Shown in pieces: positions 1-6,511 of a DNA stretch of 28,162 nt. The notes beneath the pieces are model-generated. The model saw nothing but the letters and a program-made list of their open reading frames with translations. It was not told where the DNA came from and made no database searches. Source of the DNA: a virus; IMG/VR virus record IMGVR_UViG_3300029182_000059, positions 1 to 28,162 of that record, one strand, 5' to 3'. A program made the position numbers and the translations under genes. The number at the start of each line of letters is the position of its first letter. Within the stretch, counting starts at the first letter, position 1.

Positions 1-306
1 TCACCGAATATCTATATGAACTTCTTTATCTAAGCTTTTAGCAATTTTAATAAGGAAGTCTAACGATGGATTGTAAGATCCACTTTCAAGCCTTGAAATA
101 TTAGATTTTCTGGTTCCAGCTCTTTTTGCCAATTCTTCTTGAGTCATTTTCATGCTTTTTCTTGCTTCGATAATCTGAGAAATCAATTCATATCTTGGTT
201 GTAATTTGTTATACTCTTCTTCAAATTCAGCATCTTCCATAAATTCGGTCTTAATATCTTCAAATTTTACTCCAGCAGATTTCGTTTTCACATTCACTTT
301 ACTCAT
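1..306 (-). CDS. higA: HigA-type antitoxin, XRE helix-turn-helix
   Basis: Likely antitoxin of a toxin-antitoxin pair. It should neutralise the upstream toxin and repress the shared promoter. The C-terminal half is an XRE-type helix-turn-helix: MTQEELAKRAGTRKSNISRLE is followed by a PSLDFLIKIAKSL helix. The N-terminal part is acidic and probably contacts the toxin. The reading frame is open further upstream, but the ATG at 306 (or 309) has a GAAGG box at suitable distance, so the longer form is unlikely. It overlaps the 3' end of the toxin gene by 8 nt, which fits translational coupling. Toxin-first order is typical of HigBA. The stop codon sits at the window edge, so nothing is visible downstream. 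Confidence 0.85.
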   Translation of the reverse strand: MSKVNVKTKSAGVKFEDIKTEFMEDAEFEEEYNKLQPRYELISQIIEARKSMKMTQEELAKRAGTRKSNISRLESGSYNPSLDFLIKIAKSLDKEVHIDIR

Positions 307-664
307 CATTACACCTTCTTTCATAATCTTCTTTATGTTTTCTTGCTCTATCAAGTTCCCTCGAAGGAGTCTTATTAGTTTTTTTCACAAAACCATGGAG
401 CAAGATAAATCTACTACCAGTATATGCAAAATAGAATACTCTAGCTATATCCGTAGAGAACTTAACTCGCAATTCATAAATTCCTTTATTATCTTTCCCT
501 TTAATTGATTTTGTATGCGGTTCTCTCAGGTCAAGTCCATGATCTTTTAAAAGTTCAATTTCTCGAAAAGTCTTAGCTCTTAGTTTAACAGGTAAGGATT
601 CTAGGAAGTCTTTCACTGGAACTTCGCCATTTTCTTTTTGATAAAATTCAACGTCGTGTGCCAA
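299..664 (-). CDS. higB: HigB-type toxin, phage Gp49-like (RelE superfamily)
   Basis: About 121 residues resembling the phage-derived Gp49-like/HigB family (RelE/ParE fold), whose characterised members are mostly ribosome-dependent mRNA endonucleases. Family hallmarks visible are VEFYQKENGEVPVKDFLESLP at the N-terminus, the ELRVKFSTDIARVFYF strands and the ILLHGFVKKTNKTP strand near the C-terminus. The start is a TTG at 664, supported by an AGGGGGG ribosome binding site about 7 nt upstream. No ATG lies near it. It is the first gene of a two-gene operon with the antitoxin. Its position right after the tail chaperone, in the same direction, suggests a cargo (moron) gene in the late region. Exact RNase specificity cannot be told. 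Confidence 0.85.
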   Translation of the reverse strand: MAHDVEFYQKENGEVPVKDFLESLPVKLRAKTFREIELLKDHGLDLREPHTKSIKGKDNKGIYELRVKFSTDIARVFYFAYTGSRFILLHGFVKKTNKTPSRELDRARKHKEDYERRCNDE

Positions 665-703
665 CCTAGTTCCCCCCTCTGCTAATACTTCCTTCGATTA
701 CAT

Positions 704-721
704 GTTATCATATACGATAAC
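704..721. promoter_or_regulatory. Probable HigBA operator overlapping its promoter
   Basis: An 18-bp near-perfect palindrome, GTTATC-N6-GATAAC, matches its own complement at 16 of 18 positions. It sits about 40 bp upstream of the toxin start. On the minus strand it contains TATGAT, a plausible -10 box; the -35 region is only T-rich and weak. A palindrome overlapping the -10 box is what is expected for autoregulation by a HigA dimer. Function is inferred from position and symmetry. Confidence 0.6.
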
Positions 722-768
722 TTTATGCAATAAAAACTTTGTGTGAGCAATAAGAGGGTATGAAAAGA

Positions 769-787
769 GACACCATATTTCGGTGTC
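769..787 (-). terminator. Possible terminator between tail chaperone and higBA
   Basis: A 6-bp stem, GACACC/GGTGTC with a 7-nt loop, is followed on the minus strand by TCTTTTC. It could end late transcripts before the higBA promoter. The stem is short and the U-tract is interrupted, so this is tentative. Confidence 0.35.
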
Positions 788-812
788 AGTGTAATTTAAC
801 TTTTTGATTTTT

Positions 813-858
813 AATGTAACAATCTTACAGTTACATTTTAAGTCTTTGATGTTACATT
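813..858. repeat. GTTACATT repeats in the chaperone-higBA gap
   Basis: AATGTAAC (813-820) is followed by GTTACATT at 830-837 and again at 851-858. The first two form an 8-bp inverted repeat with a 9-nt spacer. The two direct copies are 21 bp apart, about two helical turns, which would place both on the same DNA face. It could be an operator or simply a hairpin. No gene is seen anywhere in 665-978. Confidence 0.4.
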
Positions 859-930
859 ACCTATAGTCTGAAAATGACATACATGCAAATCTAAAGCTTA
901 TTATTAGCACCAATGTCAAACCTTATCCTT

Positions 931-976
931 GTCATACTTGTTCGTATATACTCATTTATTTACGAACGAATATGAC
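931..976 (-). other. Long stem-loop directly after the tail chaperone stop
   Basis: Two 16-nt arms (931-946 and 961-976) pair at 14 of 16 positions as DNA. As minus-strand RNA one further pair is G-U, leaving one mismatch, with a 14-nt loop. It begins 2 nt after the stop codon of the frameshifted chaperone. No U-tract follows on either strand, so it is not a standard intrinsic terminator. It may protect the 3' end of the late mRNA or mark the edge of the inserted higBA segment. Confidence 0.5.
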
Positions 977-978
977 AT

Positions 979-1577
979 CTACAACCACGCTGGAATCACA
1001 TCATCAATGAAATATTCCATTCTCGGTTTTGAGATACCAATAAACTGTTTGTGACATTCCCAAAGGTCCATGAGGTATCCGATAGGCATCAGCCACACCT
1101 CGTCTTCTTTTCGGTTAAGATGGGCTGTGCCATAGTAGATCAGTCGGGTAAAGAGTTCTTCGTCACTTACCCGACCACCTCGTTTTTTGAGGGTTCACTC
1201 TCCACGTTTCTCTTGGTTCCCTTCATCATACTGGCCATGATGGCATTCTTGTACTCAGCCAGATCAAAGGGAGTGGTGAGAAGCTCCACTTCCTCTTCGG
1301 TGAGGAGTTCTTTCTTCTCATCCTTATTCCTGATGTTATGGATTAGAATAGACTGGTTCGCCAGAAGTGTAATCAGCCACACGATCTCATCCAGTGCCAT
1401 CTCGAAGTTCTCGGTCTTCATCAGCTTGGCCCCTAAGTTCTCAAGCCCACCATAGCGTCCGGCAATCGCCTTTGTCGCTTTTGTTGTTAGGATCAGTTTG
1501 AAGTCAGTACCACCGATGTTTATTGTCGTGCTTCTCTCTTCTGATACCTCATCTACTTTTATTTTCTCATCTGCCAT
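979..1577 (-). CDS. Tail assembly chaperone, -1 frameshift product (gpGT-like)
   Basis: Reading the first 132 codons in frame and then slipping back one base at A-AAA-AAC gives about 199 residues. The -1 frame from 1182 to the TAG at 979 is open for 67 codons and looks coding: it carries LFTRLIYYGTAHLNRKED, a VWLMPIGYLMDLWECH helix and a C-terminal FIDDVIPAW. This pattern (short protein plus a rarer fused form) is the classic lambda G/GT arrangement, conserved in many siphophages even without sequence similarity. The fused form is normally made at a few percent and is needed to recruit the major tail protein. No gene start of its own is seen for the -1 segment. Confidence 0.75.
1143..1188 (-). 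promoter_or_regulatory. Programmed -1 frameshift signal
   Basis: On the minus strand the heptamer AAAAAAC (1188-1182) is followed by a 6-nt spacer and then a perfect 9-bp stem, GTCGGGTAA/TTACCCGAC (1175-1167 with 1151-1143), around a 15-nt loop. Heptamer phase, spacer length and stem are all textbook for -1 frameshifting. The zero-frame stop codon lies within the stem. Confidence 0.8.
1167..1577 (-). CDS. Tail assembly chaperone, short zero-frame product (gpG-like)
   Basis: 136 residues located right after the major tail protein gene, the usual place for a siphophage tail assembly chaperone, which coats the tape measure protein during tail assembly. No enzymatic motif is present. The helical segment around EMALDEIVWLITLLANQS and the acidic C-terminal half fit the family. 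The ATG at 1577 follows a GGGAGG box. Near the 3' end, codons TCA AAA AAC place the slippery heptamer A-AAA-AAC in the correct phase, so ribosomes can shift to -1 and make the longer product described separately. Zero-frame translation ends at 1167 just past the slip site. Confidence 0.8.
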   Translation of the reverse strand: MADEKIKVDEVSEERSTTINIGGTDFKLILTTKATKAIAGRYGGLENLGAKLMKTENFEMALDEIVWLITLLANQSILIHNIRNKDEKKELLTEEEVELLTTPFDLAEYKNAIMASMMKGTKRNVESEPSKNEVVG

Positions 1578-1593
1578 TACTATTTACCTCCCA

Positions 1594-2475
1594 TTAAGAT
1601 ACCGTCACTGTAGCTACGGTTGTCGTTACATCACTGGCACCAACAAGGCTGAGAACACAGTAATAGTAATAGGTATCCGCCAGAAGATCCGTTGGAATAT
1701 CAAAGCTTGCCGATGTCTCTCCGTTAATAGCAGTGCCTCCTGTTGTACTATCGATAGTGTTCTCATACCACTGGTATGTTACCGGATCGCTGGTGTTGGA
1801 CTCAGCTACCACAGAAAGGCTTCCTGTAATACTACCGGCTGTTACTTCCGTCAGTCCTGCAGGTTGAGTTGTGATGGTAATGGTCGGTGTCACTGCTGTG
1901 AAGTCCGGTTCATAAACAGATGTGAACCAGTTTGAGATTGTAGAAGCTGAAACTCCTGTATCTCCTTCAGTGACTTCTGCTTTCCAAGGATGCTTGTTTT
2001 CTCCGTCCAGTTTATTTCTCCTAAACACAGTACCTTCTATGGTGGGACTGCTAAATGTAATGGAGTCACCCTTAGTTGCAAGGGTGGTGGCAGGAACTGA
2101 GAAAATAACTCTATAAAGCCAAAAGTATCGATACTTTCCATTGGCTTTCTTGGCACGAAACCCAACTGCCACCGGACTTCCCCCATCTTCACTTCTTGAA
2201 ACAACAACATTGTTGCTGTCGATTTTACATCCAGTCAAATCCTGTGCCACCAAAGATCCGATATCATCGATTCCAAGTGTCAGTGCGCCACTTTTGAATT
2301 CCTTCACAACTTCTGATGCACCATCATCTGCATAAAGAATCGCTTCAATCAGCTCCACACTTAGCTCCGCTGTCATGGCTTTAGCCAGGACCTTTGGTGT
2401 TCCATAGGTTTCGATGCCATTTTGGTCTTCTGTTATCTTGGCATAATATAGACTATCCAATCCGATTGTTGCCAT
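1594..2475 (-). CDS. Major tail protein with C-terminal Ig-like domain
   Basis: 293 residues. The first ~200 resemble the phi13-type major tail protein family, which forms the stacked rings of the tail tube: an N-terminal GLDSLYYAKITEDQNG, then GALTLGIDDIG, SPVAVGFRAKKANGKYRYFWLYRV and a KHPWKAEVT segment. Residues ~205-293 form a separate beta-rich Ig-like domain with YQWYEN and a YYYYCVLS strand, as often appended to tail tube proteins and exposed on the outside, perhaps to bind cell-surface sugars. The ATG at 2475 has a GGAGG box. The gene lies between the tail completion gene and the chaperone, the normal order. Confidence 0.85.
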   Translation of the reverse strand: MATIGLDSLYYAKITEDQNGIETYGTPKVLAKAMTAELSVELIEAILYADDGASEVVKEFKSGALTLGIDDIGSLVAQDLTGCKIDSNNVVVSRSEDGGSPVAVGFRAKKANGKYRYFWLYRVIFSVPATTLATKGDSITFSSPTIEGTVFRRNKLDGENKHPWKAEVTEGDTGVSASTISNWFTSVYEPDFTAVTPTITITTQPAGLTEVTAGSITGSLSVVAESNTSDPVTYQWYENTIDSTTGGTAINGETSASFDIPTDLLADTYYYYCVLSLVGASDVTTTVATVTVS

Positions 2476-2512
2476 GTCTATTCCTCCTTCAAAATCGCTG
2501 AATCTGTTTCAG

Positions 2513-2860
2513 CTAAAAATTCACTTCATATTCTCTCGCCACATCAATGGCGAAGTGGTGAAAACCGGTATCTTCTTCGTATCCGAGATACCTTCTGTCC
2601 GTTATAATAAAGCCTGCTCCTAGTAGTGCTTTTACCACTTCATTTTTTCTCGCCTGATAGTTGCCCTTAGAAAATAAGGAGAGGCGAACTTCCTGTAGTT
2701 CTGCTCCTGGCAGATCGTCAGCATAATGATCGAAGATATCACTCATAGGGATAAGGACCAGATATTCATCCGGCGCCTTTTTACTGAACACACCTGTTTC
2801 AATGGGAATCCCCAAAGGCTCAAGGACCTCGCCTATATCTTTCAAAATACTGTTATACAT
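2513..2860 (-). CDS. Tail completion/neck protein (SPP1 gp17-like position)
   Basis: 115 residues, small alpha/beta protein. By position, between the HK97 gp10-like gene and the major tail gene, it should be the tail terminator or tail-to-head joining protein that caps the tail tube. Residues DEYLVLIPMSD and VRLSLFSKGNYQARKNEVVKAL resemble such proteins of Firmicutes phages. The ATG at 2860 follows AAGGAGG. Assignment rests mainly on gene order and size. Confidence 0.65.
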   Translation of the reverse strand: MYNSILKDIGEVLEPLGIPIETGVFSKKAPDEYLVLIPMSDIFDHYADDLPGAELQEVRLSLFSKGNYQARKNEVVKALLGAGFIITDRRYLGYEEDTGFHHFAIDVAREYEVNF

Positions 2861-2880
2861 TTCGCTCGCCCTCCTTATCT

Positions 2881-3312
2881 TTAGATTTTGCTAATCTCTT
2901 CATCCAGCTTTCTTTTCATTGTCTCAATACAGGCATTACGGCTGGCTGTTTTTGCCGGTTTCAAAAATGGCTTGGCCGGTTGACCGGACTTTCCATACTC
3001 TAGAATGTTTGCAAGCTTGGCGTTTGATTCACCATCACTTCTAGGTTCATCAAATCCCACCTTCACATCGTAGTCCCCATTGCGATTAATTCCAGCTGGG
3101 GAAACCCCAAGGGCATCGATCAGCTCTCCAGTTGATCTTGAAGGCAGCTTTGTACCATTTCCTATAACTGCCTGAAGGTTTGACTTCACTTTGGCTTTCA
3201 CCACTTCGCCACCTTCTTTTAGGACTTTGGGAATGATTTCATCGGTCTTCTCTGCCAAGGTAGATACCTTTAACAAAAAATCTTCAGGTAGCTTGTAGGT
3301 TGCTCGTGCCAT
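2881..3312 (-). CDS. HK97 gp10-like head-tail joining protein
   Basis: 143 residues. The C-terminal EYGKSGQPAKPFLKPA segment is a hallmark of the HK97 gp10 family, and the N-terminal helical part (EIIPKVLKEGGEVVKAKVKS) also fits. These proteins act at the head-tail joint or in tail completion. The gene follows the head-tail adaptor, the standard order. The start at 3312 (MARATYKL) has an AGGAGG box upstream. Confidence 0.85.
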   Translation of the reverse strand: MARATYKLPEDFLLKVSTLAEKTDEIIPKVLKEGGEVVKAKVKSNLQAVIGNGTKLPSRSTGELIDALGVSPAGINRNGDYDVKVGFDEPRSDGESNAKLANILEYGKSGQPAKPFLKPAKTASRNACIETMKRKLDEEISKI

Positions 3313-3323
3313 GAAATCACCTC

Positions 3324-3653
3324 CTAGTCCTTCGTGGCTTCAATTTTTTCTGCTGCTACTTCTAAATAAAATCCCATAATAACCTCAACGCTTAAGATTC
3401 GGTACTCACCGGTATCACAGCGAATCATCATGCCAGGTTCAATCACCGCATCAGGAATCCTTCTAAACTGAAAGGTAGCATTAGCCTTGGTGTAGGCGGC
3501 CATATTGGCCCACTTTCTTGAACCGTGTCTTTCATCTCTGTATGCACGAACACTGGCGATGATCTCTTCTCCCTTAGAAGAGAATCCTTCATCGTCCTTG
3601 ATGGGAATCGTATCGATGATGTCGATTCGGGTGTTCATCTTCCCAAAGCTCAT
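3324..3653 (-). CDS. Head-tail adaptor / head closure protein
   Basis: About 109 residues of the phage head-tail joining family (SPP1 gp16-like), a small beta-barrel that plugs the connector after packaging. Typical features are MNTRIDIID near the start, RAYRDERHGSRKWANMAAYTKANATFQFRR in the middle and the GEYRILSVE strand near the end. An in-frame GTG at 3662 would add three residues, but the ATG at 3653 has the better-placed AGGTG box. It overlaps the small basic reading frame 3589-3771. Confidence 0.8.
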   Translation of the reverse strand: MSFGKMNTRIDIIDTIPIKDDEGFSSKGEEIIASVRAYRDERHGSRKWANMAAYTKANATFQFRRIPDAVIEPGMMIRCDTGEYRILSVEVIMGFYLEVAAEKIEATKD

Positions 3654-3771
3654 ACCCTTCACCTGCCTTTACTGCCTTCTCCTCATAACCATGACTGCGA
3701 TCCTTTCGTCTGCCTTTTCGGTAGCATCTTTTCTGACGTTTTCTTCTTTTCTTCACCCATAGTCGTTTCAT
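3589..3771 (-). CDS. Possible small basic protein between connector and adaptor
   Basis: An open frame of 60 codons starts with an ATG that overlaps the connector stop codon (TGATG), which suggests translational coupling. A GGAGTGGCAGG stretch lies just upstream. The product would be very basic (MKRLWVKKRRKRQKRCYRKGRRKDR). It overlaps the adaptor start by about 65 nt. A second frame in the same stretch (3683-3755, 24 codons) lacks a ribosome binding site. It fills an otherwise unexplained ~115-bp gap in a tightly packed operon, but the low-complexity basic composition could arise by chance. Confidence 0.35.
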   Translation of the reverse strand: MKRLWVKKRRKRQKRCYRKGRRKDRSHGYEEKAVKAGEGYELWEDEHPNRHHRYDSHQGR

Positions 3772-4079
3772 CAGACCTGCCACTCCTTTCCCATGCGTAG
3801 AAGTAGATGTACTGTCTTCCACACCTGTTCTGAAGCACTGACATTGTCATTAAAGAAACCACCGGTGGAGCCATCACGACTCTCATAAAAATGAGAAGCC
3901 AGCATAATGACCCCTTGCTCGGTGGTCGGTGACATGGTATTTTCCGTGTAGAAGCCCGTCCCTAGATGCTGATAACCTTCGGCATAGCTGATGGCAGCAG
4001 TAATGAACCCTTCTAGCAAGGCATCATCCTCATTATGGGTTACAATGAGATTTTGTTTTACCTTCTCAAGAAGCGTCAT
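3771..4079 (-). CDS. Head-tail connector protein (gp6-like)
   Basis: 102 residues, all-helical gp6-like connector that forms a ring under the portal. Features are an N-terminal LLEKVKQNLIVTHNEDDALLEGFITAAISYAE and a second helix region QGVIMLASHFYESRDGS, followed by the VWKTVHLLLRMG C-terminal helix. These match the family layout of DD..L...I..A..Y.E and a later helix with HFYE(N/S)R. It begins only a few bases after the head fiber-like gene and is followed with overlap by the small basic frame. Confidence 0.8.
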   Translation of the reverse strand: MTLLEKVKQNLIVTHNEDDALLEGFITAAISYAEGYQHLGTGFYTENTMSPTTEQGVIMLASHFYESRDGSTGGFFNDNVSASEQVWKTVHLLLRMGKEWQV

Positions 4080-4085
4080 CTAGCA

Positions 4086-4310
4086 TCACTCGCTTTCCAT
4101 GAGGCCAGCGGTTTTAAGCTTTAAAAGTAAGGCATTGAAATCAGCCACTAGGTCCGCCACATCCACAGCAGTACTATCTGCTTGAAGCGCTGCAGGTTTC
4201 AACTCTGTACCGTTAAAGGTGACTTTTCCTTCTGCCGTTACGGCAAGTTCTCCTCCAATGACGGTCTTCTCGCCATCCTGCTCAGTATAGTTTTTCGTGT
4301 TATATCCCAT
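4086..4310 (-). CDS. Head fiber-like protein
   Basis: 74 residues. The N-terminal MGYNTKNYTEQDGEKTVIGGELAV and the following short beta segment resemble small head fiber-like proteins placed directly after the major capsid gene in Firmicutes phages. The C-terminal half is helical (VADLVADFNALLLKLKTAGLM). Such proteins decorate the capsid. Start at 4310 with a GGAGGG box. The family assignment is from recollection of the N-terminal signature and position, not a search. Confidence 0.6.
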   Translation of the reverse strand: MGYNTKNYTEQDGEKTVIGGELAVTAEGKVTFNGTELKPAALQADSTAVDVADLVADFNALLLKLKTAGLMESE

Positions 4311-4336
4311 GGTTTTCCCTCCTTATCAAAGTGAAA

Positions 4337-4363
4337 GGAAGGCAGTAACTAAGACCACCTTCC
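4337..4363 (-). terminator. Stem-loop after the major capsid gene
   Basis: GGAAGG/CCTTCC 6-bp stem with a 15-nt loop in the 64-bp gap between capsid and head fiber genes, followed on the minus strand by TTTCACTTTG. A partial terminator here would give more capsid than downstream mRNA. The U-tract is weak. Confidence 0.4.
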
Positions 4364-4374
4364 CATTAAATTAC

Positions 4375-5568
4375 TTAGGCCTTTTGCTGAAGGACCTTGA
4401 TGGCTTCAGGAAGGATCAACTTCGCATCCAGTCTCTGAGATGCAAGGAATCCGACCTGACCATTTGCTGCATAGAGTTCGTTCAGACGTTTGAAGGTTCT
4501 ACCCTGACGATCAGCAATCCAGTAGTACTTAAAGTCTCCAAAGAGAATGGTTTTCTCACCGGCTGCAGCTGTAGGCATATACTGAGAAGTAACCACCGGA
4601 CGATTCAGAATCGTATCTGGTGTTCCCGCCTGAACAGATGGCTGCCACAAGTACTGACCCTGACCATCTTTAAGCTTTCTGATGGCTTTGATGGTCGCAT
4701 CATTCACTAGGAAGGTCGCGTTCTTTCTGTAAGCCGACTTCAAGCTGTGGTAAAGGTCTAGCACCTCATCAATGGTGATAGCTGTTGCACTTGCGGCAGT
4801 TACACCAAGGCTCGCTCCACCAGTTGCATGAAGAAGTCCTGTAGGTTTGCTGCTTCCATTACCAGTGAGGAAGCTTTCCTCCTCTGCGGCACCGATTCGT
4901 CTTGCAAACTCAGTTGCAATGTAGGCTTCAAGGTCGAAGTAGCTGTCATTGAGAAGCTCATCAGAAACCTTCAGCATGGTACCAAGTTTGTATGCCGACA
5001 AGGTCACCTGCGTGAAGGCATCATCACTTTCAGTGAAGGCTGCTTCTTCGTCCATCCATGCAGCGGATCCATGACTTGCTACAACAGGAATCTTTCTGTC
5101 ACCGTAACTGGTCGTAATCACGTTACACAGATTTCTAAGAACATTCGCCTCTTCAAGTGCCTGAATCAGCTGGTTCTCATACTCATCCGGTACAAGGAAA
5201 CCACCTTCTGAATCAGTACCAATCTGAAGTGCATTGTGTACAGCAGGATTCATCTTGTTTCTCATGGCACCCCAAAAGGCACTCTTATAGGCATCAGATG
5301 CTCTGCCAGTTTTTTCTTCGGTCATCTTATCAGGTCTGGATGCAAGCGGTTTACTAAGGACAGCTGAAAGCTCTCTGTCCATCATCTCTTGACGCTCAAG
5401 GCGCTCGATTTCCTTTCCAAGGCTGACCACTTCATCTTCCATCTTTTCATAGACGGCATTGTCCTCAGGTTTGATTAGACCGTTCTCCTGACGATGTTCA
5501 TCAAGGAATGTCTTAGCCTGCTCCCAAACCTTGGCACGTTTCTCTCTTAGTTCTTGGATTTTACTCAT
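4375..5568 (-). CDS. Major capsid protein, HK97 fold
   Basis: About 397 residues. The first ~100 form a charged, helical scaffold-like delta domain (QELREKRAKVWEQAKTFLDEH, ERLERQEMMDRE) that is normally removed by the prohead protease. The rest is HK97-like: GGFLVPDEYENQLIQALEEANVLRNL, the P-domain region KLGTMLKVSDELLNDSYFDLEAYI, FLTGNGSSKPTGLL, and a C-terminal RLDAKLILPEAIKVL. The start is placed at 5568 (MSKIQELREK) because the GGAGG box is 8 nt upstream; earlier in-frame ATGs at 5583 and 5574 are too close to it or lack one. That ribosome binding site lies in the last codons of the protease gene, so the two are probably coupled. Confidence 0.93.
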   Translation of the reverse strand: MSKIQELREKRAKVWEQAKTFLDEHRQENGLIKPEDNAVYEKMEDEVVSLGKEIERLERQEMMDRELSAVLSKPLASRPDKMTEEKTGRASDAYKSAFWGAMRNKMNPAVHNALQIGTDSEGGFLVPDEYENQLIQALEEANVLRNLCNVITTSYGDRKIPVVASHGSAAWMDEEAAFTESDDAFTQVTLSAYKLGTMLKVSDELLNDSYFDLEAYIATEFARRIGAAEEESFLTGNGSSKPTGLLHATGGASLGVTAASATAITIDEVLDLYHSLKSAYRKNATFLVNDATIKAIRKLKDGQGQYLWQPSVQAGTPDTILNRPVVTSQYMPTAAAGEKTILFGDFKYYWIADRQGRTFKRLNELYAANGQVGFLASQRLDAKLILPEAIKVLQQKA

Positions 5569-5573
5569 ATTCA

Positions 5574-6395
5574 TTACCTCCAATTTTTAATCAGCTCCAG
5601 CCGTCTTTCCAGCTGGGCAATAGGGATCTGGTTTACTGAATGGGCAGGAGCCTTCAAATCGTCTTCACCTTGTGGTGCGGGTTCTACACTCTTTTCTGGC
5701 TCCTTCGTTCTAGCGTCATCATCATGTGCTTTTAGGTATTTCATCCTCGCCTGAATGCCAGGGAGTTTGTTCCTTAGAGCATTTGTCACTGTCATCTGGT
5801 CAAAGATAAAGCCACCGGAACCTTCATCTACCGGATCTGATTCATAGAGAATCTTGTCGGCAAACTTCAGCTCGATGGCCTTATGGGCACTCATCCAGGT
5901 TTCAGCGTCCATCATGTGTGAGATTTTCGCTCTGGAAAGACCCGTCTTTGTCTGATAAGCATTGATAATACTCTCTTTTACTTCACTGAGTAGGTTAATC
6001 CCCACCTGCAGATCTGCCACTTCACCAGCAATAAGCATGGCTGGGTTATGGATCATGATTACTGACAATGGAGATACACATACCTCATCTCCCGCCATGG
6101 CAATGACAGAAGCGGCACTGGCTGCAAGTCCATCTATATGGACACTGACCTTGCCGGGATATTCTTTGAGCATGTTGTAAATCTGCGCTGCTGCGAAGGT
6201 GTCTCCACCCGGTGAGTGTATCTTTACAACAATGTCATCTGCTTTAGATCCACTATCATAAAGCTCCGTCTTAAACTGTTTAGGGGTGATGTCATCGTCA
6301 AACCAAGAAGACTCTGCAATGTACCCTTCAAGGTGCAAGGTTCTCACTGTAGGCTCCTCGGCTTCATTCACCACCCATCTCCAAAATTTATCCAT
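5574..6395 (-). CDS. Prohead protease, ClpP-like serine protease
   Basis: 273 residues with a ClpP-like fold. Visible catalytic features are the GLAASAASVIAMAG loop with the nucleophilic serine, MIHNPAM with the histidine, and a downstream acidic region (MDAETWMSAHKAIELKFADKI). SPGGDTFAAAQIYNML is the oxyanion-hole region. It should trim the capsid delta domain and mature the head. The C-terminal ~70 residues are charged and linker-like. A GGAGG box precedes the ATG at 6395. The gene sits between portal and capsid as usual, but a terminator-like hairpin separates it from the portal. Confidence 0.9.
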   Translation of the reverse strand: MDKFWRWVVNEAEEPTVRTLHLEGYIAESSWFDDDITPKQFKTELYDSGSKADDIVVKIHSPGGDTFAAAQIYNMLKEYPGKVSVHIDGLAASAASVIAMAGDEVCVSPLSVIMIHNPAMLIAGEVADLQVGINLLSEVKESIINAYQTKTGLSRAKISHMMDAETWMSAHKAIELKFADKILYESDPVDEGSGGFIFDQMTVTNALRNKLPGIQARMKYLKAHDDDARTKEPEKSVEPAPQGEDDLKAPAHSVNQIPIAQLERRLELIKNWR

Positions 6396-6419
6396 CTAAT
6401 CGACCTCCTTTCGGGCATG

Positions 6420-6449
6420 AAAAAGCACTCCTCGATTTTGAGAAATGCT
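6420..6449 (-). terminator. Intrinsic terminator between portal and protease
   Basis: AGCATTTCTC pairs fully with GAGGAGTGCT (10 bp, two G-U pairs in RNA) around a 6-nt loop and is followed by TTTTT on the minus strand. It lies in a 116-bp gap that holds no gene. This is an unexpected place for a terminator, inside the head gene operon. Confidence 0.65.
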
Positions 6450-6511
6450 GTTGATACATCGTATTAAGTTTGTAGTTGTCCACAGAAATGGACCAAGTTA
6501 TACACTTATCA

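Noticed and set aside
1498-1935. 145-codon plus-strand open frame with many cysteines
   Set aside because: It lies antisense to the major tail protein gene, has no ribosome binding site and no coherent domain; the minus-strand gene is well supported.
4297-5357. Several plus-strand open frames opposite the capsid gene
   Set aside because: They are shadows of the capsid codons, with no start signals or recognisable motifs.
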